Positions 5,785 to 8,914 of a DNA stretch of 8,914 bases are shown here, piece by piece. This DNA comes from M3007 sp033762055. Its GTDB lineage: Bacteria > Bacteroidota > Bacteroidia > Chitinophagales > Saprospiraceae. The translations under genes were made by a program, and so were the position numbers. Positions within the stretch are counted from its first letter, which is position 1. Each line of letters begins with the position of its first letter. The DNA is taken from the NCBI GenBank assembly GCA_033762055.1, contig JANRLZ010000066.1, forward strand, positions 1-8,914, read 5' to 3'. A model generated the notes under the pieces. That model was given only the letters and a program-made list of their open reading frames with translations. It searched no databases and was not told the DNA's origin.

Positions 5785-6185
5785 TTTTTCTCTCGCACCT
5801 GCGATACGCCACGTCTGTCTGGTTGACCGGGCTGTTTGCCTTTCCCATATTATTTATGGGCGGAATGTGCCTGTCATCGGGCGGCCATTATTTAGATTGT
5901 TTGACTTCCGGACGTTTTTTCCTGCTGGAAATTTTACAAGGGATGACCCTCTTTTCCATACCGGGCTGGCTGGTATTTCTCAGGGCTGTTTTTGTGATAA
6001 ATCGAAAGGACTGGGGAAAATGGGAGAAAAAAAGTGCGTTGTTTGGGATTGCGCTGTTACTGATTCTGTTGACGCTTTTTATAACTCGCCGTTCGGACAA
6101 CGACGTTTATTTTATGTCTTTTGTTTATTGGTCGCCGGGTTTGCTGGCCGTGTTTTTGTATAAATTGCCTCATCACAAGGGCTGA
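5781..6185 (+). CDS. Four-TM small membrane protein of unknown function
   Basis: A 134-residue, strongly hydrophobic protein with predicted membrane segments at about 12-30, 45-74 (possibly including a re-entrant turn around Pro61), 84-102 and 110-127. A basic cytoplasmic-looking loop, INRKDWGKWEKKS (73-85), separates the second and third. No family is recognised and no catalytic motif is seen. Two cysteines (30 and 40) flank the first loop, LSSGGHYLD, which may face the periplasm. It starts inside the regulator's stop codon (ATGA at 5781-5784), so all three genes are translationally linked. Base composition looks more AT-rich than the first gene of the operon, which may mean a looser constraint or a later addition. 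It ends 11 bases from the converging pcm gene, with no terminator visible. Confidence 0.75.
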   Translation: MIFLSHLRYATSVWLTGLFAFPILFMGGMCLSSGGHYLDCLTSGRFFLLEILQGMTLFSIPGWLVFLRAVFVINRKDWGKWEKKSALFGIALLLILLTLFITRRSDNDVYFMSFVYWSPGLLAVFLYKLPHHKG

Positions 6186-6196
6186 ATTTTTGCCCG

Positions 6197-6859
6197 TTAT
6201 TTTCGATTAATACCCTCCAAAAAAGGCACGAAACGGAAATCGTCGAAAATTTCCTCCTGAAAGTCGGCAGGTGATATACGTTTGATTTTCACCATCTTTT
6301 GCACGGATTCGCCCACCGGGATCACCAAAATTCCGCCAACGGCGAGTTGCTCCTTTAGGGGCGTAGGCACCACGGGGGCGCCGGCGGTAACGATAATTTT
6401 ATCGTAAGGCGCTTTTTCCGACAGGCCCTTAGAACCGTCGCGAAAAAAACATTTCACTGTTTTGATGCCTAATTTTTCCAGCAACGTTTTTGTGGTAAAA
6501 TAAAGCGCCTCCTGTCTTTCAACGGTAAAAACCCGGGCGCCCAGCGCCGCCAGAATGGCGGCCTGATAGCCCGAACCAGTGCCGATTTCGAGTACCCGCT
6601 CGCCGTTTTTTACTTCCAGCAGGGCCGTTTGATAGGCCACGGTAAATGGCTGTGAAATGGTTTGTTCGCAGCCGATGGGGAAGGGCTTGTCCTCATAAGC
6701 GTGTTCTTCAAACGCTTTATCGAGAAAAAAATGACGTGGCACGGCGGCCATGGCGGCCAGCACTGCTTCGTCGTGAATGCCGCGGCGACGGAGGGTATCT
6801 ACCATGCGTTTTCGCAGCCCTTTGTGGCGGTAAGTGTCGGTCAAAGCAGAAGGGTTCAT
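6197..6859 (-). CDS. pcm: Protein-L-isoaspartate O-methyltransferase
   Basis: A 220-residue class I methyltransferase that methylates L-isoaspartyl residues in age-damaged proteins using S-adenosylmethionine, starting their repair. Visible cues are VPRHFFLDKAFEEHAYEDKP (40-59), PIGCEQTISQPFTVA (61-75) as the isoaspartate-binding pre-motif, VLEIGTGSGYQAAILAALGA (89-108) as SAM motif I, Glu114 at the end of strand 2, DKIIVTAGAP (153-162) as motif II, and GGILVIPVG (175-183). Length and order are standard. The frame opens at an ATG at 6895, but that codon would sit only two or three bases from the predicted transcription start and adds a cysteine-rich 12-residue extension not typical of the family, so 6859 is preferred. 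It is divergent from the sugar-phosphate mutase and convergent with the membrane-protein operon. In the pocket motif, Cys64-Glu65 replaces the more common Gly or Ala-Gly pair. Confidence 0.94.
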   Translation of the reverse strand: MNPSALTDTYRHKGLRKRMVDTLRRRGIHDEAVLAAMAAVPRHFFLDKAFEEHAYEDKPFPIGCEQTISQPFTVAYQTALLEVKNGERVLEIGTGSGYQAAILAALGARVFTVERQEALYFTTKTLLEKLGIKTVKCFFRDGSKGLSEKAPYDKIIVTAGAPVVPTPLKEQLAVGGILVIPVGESVQKMVKIKRISPADFQEEIFDDFRFVPFLEGINRK

Positions 6860-6900
6860 CGTTTTGCAGCGGCAAAGAAAAGATTTGCAGCCCAACGCCG

Positions 6901-6908
6901 CAAAACTA
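6901..6908 (-). promoter_or_regulatory. Putative -7 box for pcm
   Basis: The minus strand reads TAGTTTTG, an exact TAnnTTTG match, 41 bases upstream of the chosen pcm start. Transcription start is predicted near 6897. This placement is one reason for rejecting the longer frame starting at 6895. Confidence 0.5.
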
Positions 6909-6922
6909 CCTGCCTTTTCAAA

Positions 6923-6930
6923 TACTTTTG
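6923..6930 (+). promoter_or_regulatory. Putative -7 box for the mutase-rpiB unit
   Basis: TACTTTTG is an exact TAnnTTTG match, 48 bases before the mutase ATG, with transcription predicted from about 6933. It is only 14 bases from the oppositely directed pcm box, so the two polymerase footprints overlap. Confidence 0.5.
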
Positions 6931-6978
6931 CCCGTCATCTCGAAAAGTCGTTGTACATCAAACATCCACCTCTTTATT

Positions 6979-8382
6979 ATGGCAGTACCCATTAAATTTG
7001 GCACCGACGGTTGGCGCGCTATTATCGCCGACGATTACACCGTCGAAAATGTGATGCGTGTGGCAGAAGCCACCGCGATATTCATGAAAAAAAATAAAAT
7101 GAAACGCGCCGTTATCGGGCACGATTGCCGGTTTGGCGGACTGCTTTTCGCATCTACGACGGCCAGGGTGCTGGGTCATTACGGCATTCAATGCCATATC
7201 GCCAGTTCGGGATTTGTCAGCACACCCATGGTGTCGCTGGGTGTGGTAAAACTCAAGGCCTCGCTGGGCATTGTAATTACCGCCAGTCACAACCCCCCTT
7301 CCTACAACGGCTACAAACTCAAGGCCCACTATGGCGGCCCCATGATTCCGGCGCAGGTGCAGGAAGTGGAGGATCTGATTCCTGAAAAATGCAGCATCCA
7401 GGATTTACCCTCGCTGAATGAATTGCGCGAGCGGGGCTTGTTGAAAGAAGCCGATCTCGAAAATATTTATCTCAAACACGCCCGTCGCAATTTCGACCTG
7501 AAACTCATCAAGGCTTCCGCCGGCAAAATTGCCTACGACGCCATGTACGGCGCAGGGCAAAATGCCGTAAAAAAACTGCTGCCACGTTGTGTTTTCCTGC
7601 ATTGCGACAACAATCCCGGAATGCACGGGCAAGCGCCGGAACCCATCCATCGCAACCTCACGCTGCTGAGCGAAACCATCAAAAAGAACCCAAAAATTAC
7701 CGCCGGCCTGGCCAATGACGGCGATGCCGACCGCATCGGGTTGTACGACGAAGATGGCAATTTTGTGGACAGCCACCACATCCTCCTGCTTTTGTTGCTT
7801 TATCTGCACAAATACAAGGGTATGAGCGGGAAAGTCGTTTTCACCTTCTCCGTGACCGATAAATTGAAAAAAATGGCCGAAAAATTCGGCTTGCCCTACG
7901 AAATCACCAAGGTAGGCTTCAAATACATCGCCGAAATTATGACTAAAGAAGACGTACTGGTCGGTGGCGAAGAATCGGGTGGACTGGCTGTGAAAGGGCA
8001 CATCCCCGAACGCGACGGCGTTTGGATCGGACTGCTGGTGTTTGAGTTTATGGCCAAAACCGGCAAAACCCTGAAAGGTCTGGTCGAAGAAGTGTACAAG
8101 GAGGTAGGCGCATTTGCTTTTGACCGCGACGACCTGCATATCACCGAAGCCCAAAAACAAAACGTGATCAAAATGTGCAAGGACCGCGCCTATAAAGCCT
8201 TTGGTTCTTACGCCATCAAAGGCGTGGAAGACCTCGACGGCTGGAAATTCCTCTTTGGTGATGAAAAGTGGGTCATGATCCGCGCCTCCGGTACCGAGCC
8301 GGTGCTGCGGGTATATGCCCAGGGCCCCAACCTCGTGGAATGCCGCGCCATGCTGGAAGCCGCCAAGGCGACGATTCTTTAA
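6979..8382 (+). CDS. Phosphoglucomutase/phosphomannomutase family enzyme
   Basis: A 467-residue alpha-D-phosphohexomutase that interconverts the 1- and 6-phosphates of a hexose, probably glucose, through a phosphoserine and a bisphosphate intermediate. All four domains show their signatures: KFGTDGWR at the N-terminus (6-13), the catalytic loop TASHNPPSYNGYKL (101-114) with phospho-acceptor Ser103, the Mg2+ loop NDGDADRIG (246-254) with Asp247, Asp249 and Asp251, the sugar-specificity loop GGEESGG (329-335), and the phosphate-binding loop RASGTEPVLRVY (435-446). The GEESGG form fits phosphoglucomutase or a dual PGM/PMM enzyme better than GlmM, which usually has GEQSGH; the substrate is not settled from sequence. 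The frame stays open upstream to 6646 across pcm, but the family N-terminus and promoter place the start at the ATG at 6979. rpiB follows after 50 bases, probably on the same transcript. Confidence 0.95.
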   Translation: MAVPIKFGTDGWRAIIADDYTVENVMRVAEATAIFMKKNKMKRAVIGHDCRFGGLLFASTTARVLGHYGIQCHIASSGFVSTPMVSLGVVKLKASLGIVITASHNPPSYNGYKLKAHYGGPMIPAQVQEVEDLIPEKCSIQDLPSLNELRERGLLKEADLENIYLKHARRNFDLKLIKASAGKIAYDAMYGAGQNAVKKLLPRCVFLHCDNNPGMHGQAPEPIHRNLTLLSETIKKNPKITAGLANDGDADRIGLYDEDGNFVDSHHILLLLLLYLHKYKGMSGKVVFTFSVTDKLKKMAEKFGLPYEITKVGFKYIAEIMTKEDVLVGGEESGGLAVKGHIPERDGVWIGLLVFEFMAKTGKTLKGLVEEVYKEVGAFAFDRDDLHITEAQKQNVIKMCKDRAYKAFGSYAIKGVEDLDGWKFLFGDEKWVMIRASGTEPVLRVYAQGPNLVECRAMLEAAKATIL

Positions 8383-8432
8383 ATATTACAGATACCGTTC
8401 TCCCCTCCTCTTTTAGAAACAAATACCTGCTT

Positions 8433-8864
8433 ATGAAAATTGCCATCGGCTGCGACCACGCCGGATACCCGTACAAAGAAGGCATCATTTCGATGTTACA
8501 AACGCAGGGTCACATGGTACTCGACTTCGGCGCTCATTCCACCGATTCGGTGGATTACCCTGACTTTGCGCATCCGGTGGCCGAAGCGGTGGAGAGCGGA
8601 CAGGCTGAACGTGGCGTTTTGCTTTGCGGCAGCGGCAACGGCGTGGCCATTACTGCCAACAAACACCAGCAAATCCGCTGCGCCCTTTGCTGGACCGAAG
8701 AACTGGCCGCGCTCGCCCGGCAGCACAATGACGCCAATATCATTGCCCTGCCGGCCCGTTTTGTGCCTGAAATACTGGCACAGGCGATGGTGCGTATTTT
8801 CCTCAGTACCGAATTTGAAGGCGGGCGTCACCAGAACCGGGTCAGTAAAATTGCCTGCGGCTAG
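8433..8864 (+). CDS. rpiB: Ribose-5-phosphate isomerase B (RpiB/LacAB family)
   Basis: A 143-residue cytosolic enzyme that interconverts ribulose 5-phosphate and ribose 5-phosphate in the non-oxidative pentose phosphate pathway. It shows GCDHAGYPYKEGI (6-18, Asp8 and His9), VDYPDFAHPVAEAV (40-53), GVLLCGSGNGVAITANK (61-77) with catalytic Cys65 and Ser67 in the anion hole, ALARQHNDANIIALPARF (93-110) with His98, and the C-terminal GGRHQNRVSKIA (130-141) that contacts phosphate in the partner subunit. The length matches the usual RpiB. A longer frame begins at 8268 inside the mutase, but the family N-terminus is at 8433. No TAnnTTTG box lies in the 50-base gap after the mutase, so read-through from the mutase promoter is likely. 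The Cys-Gly-Ser-Gly-Asn form supports RpiB; related galactose- or allose-6-phosphate isomerases cannot be fully excluded. Confidence 0.95.
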   Translation: MKIAIGCDHAGYPYKEGIISMLQTQGHMVLDFGAHSTDSVDYPDFAHPVAEAVESGQAERGVLLCGSGNGVAITANKHQQIRCALCWTEELAALARQHNDANIIALPARFVPEILAQAMVRIFLSTEFEGGRHQNRVSKIACG

Positions 8865-8914
8865 TGGAGAACCAACTTAGGAGATGAAAAATGGGTGAGA
8901 TGATTTTAGGGGTT
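8865..8914 (+). other. Window tail after rpiB, no supported gene
   Basis: No terminator hairpin is visible. An ATG at 8891 preceded by AGGAG (8879-8883) opens a frame that reads MGEMILGV to the edge. Eight codons are too few to call a gene. Confidence 0.3.

Noticed and set aside
6646..6978. N-terminal extension of the mutase by 111 codons
   Set aside because: The extension is antisense to pcm, has no domain character, and lies upstream of the predicted promoter at 6923-6930. Family members start at the equivalent of 6979.
7405..8160. Minus-strand open frame of 251 codons antisense to the mutase
   Set aside because: Shadow frame; the plus strand has every mutase signature in order.
8268..8432. 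N-terminal extension of rpiB
   Set aside because: It overlaps the mutase C-terminus out of frame; RpiB proteins begin with the MKIAIGCDHAG-type sequence at 8433.

Overview
The window looks like chromosomal core-genome DNA from a Bacteroidota bacterium, most likely from the Saprospiria/Lewinella-like side of the phylum. Three things point there. The cluster ftsX, DUF3098 and uppP is typical of the phylum. At the left edge lies a secreted modular protein with a 'GDGW' beta-domain, a fibronectin-like domain and a MAM-like jelly-roll, in the style of type IX secretion substrates. Finally, several intergenic regions carry the Bacteroidota -7 promoter box TAnnTTTG, while start codons lack convincing Shine-Dalgarno sequences. 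The species assignment is inference. I see no tRNA, rRNA, CRISPR array, insertion sequence or prophage gene.

Layout. Bases 1-1523 (minus) hold the N-terminal 507 codons of a large exported protein whose C-terminus lies outside the window. A 263-base divergent intergenic region follows. Next comes a plus-strand envelope cluster: ftsX (1787-2641), a DUF3098 membrane protein (2723-3094) and uppP (3091-3909), the last two overlapping by ATGA. Facing it is rlmB (minus, 3948-4700), an rRNA 2'-O-methyltransferase. Divergent from rlmB is a tightly coupled three-gene plus-strand operon (4841-6185): a six-TM membrane protein, a small winged-helix regulator and a four-TM membrane protein, each junction an ATGA overlap. 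Convergent to it is pcm (minus, 6197-6859), an L-isoaspartyl protein repair methyltransferase. The window ends with a hexose-phosphate mutase (6979-8382) and rpiB (8433-8864), probably co-transcribed and divergent from pcm.

How the genes work together. FtsX (septal peptidoglycan hydrolase control) and UppP (recycling of the undecaprenyl carrier) both serve cell-wall synthesis and division, with DUF3098 between them as an unexplained partner. The mutase and RpiB supply sugar phosphates for envelope and nucleotide precursors. The least understood unit is the regulator/membrane-protein operon. Its predicted promoter carries a perfect 8+1+8 palindrome that overlaps the -7 box and is centred on the predicted transcription start, a textbook position for a repressor operator. 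This suggests autoregulation by the operon's own winged-helix protein and is the strongest candidate in the window for something undescribed. Most of the rest is ordinary housekeeping.
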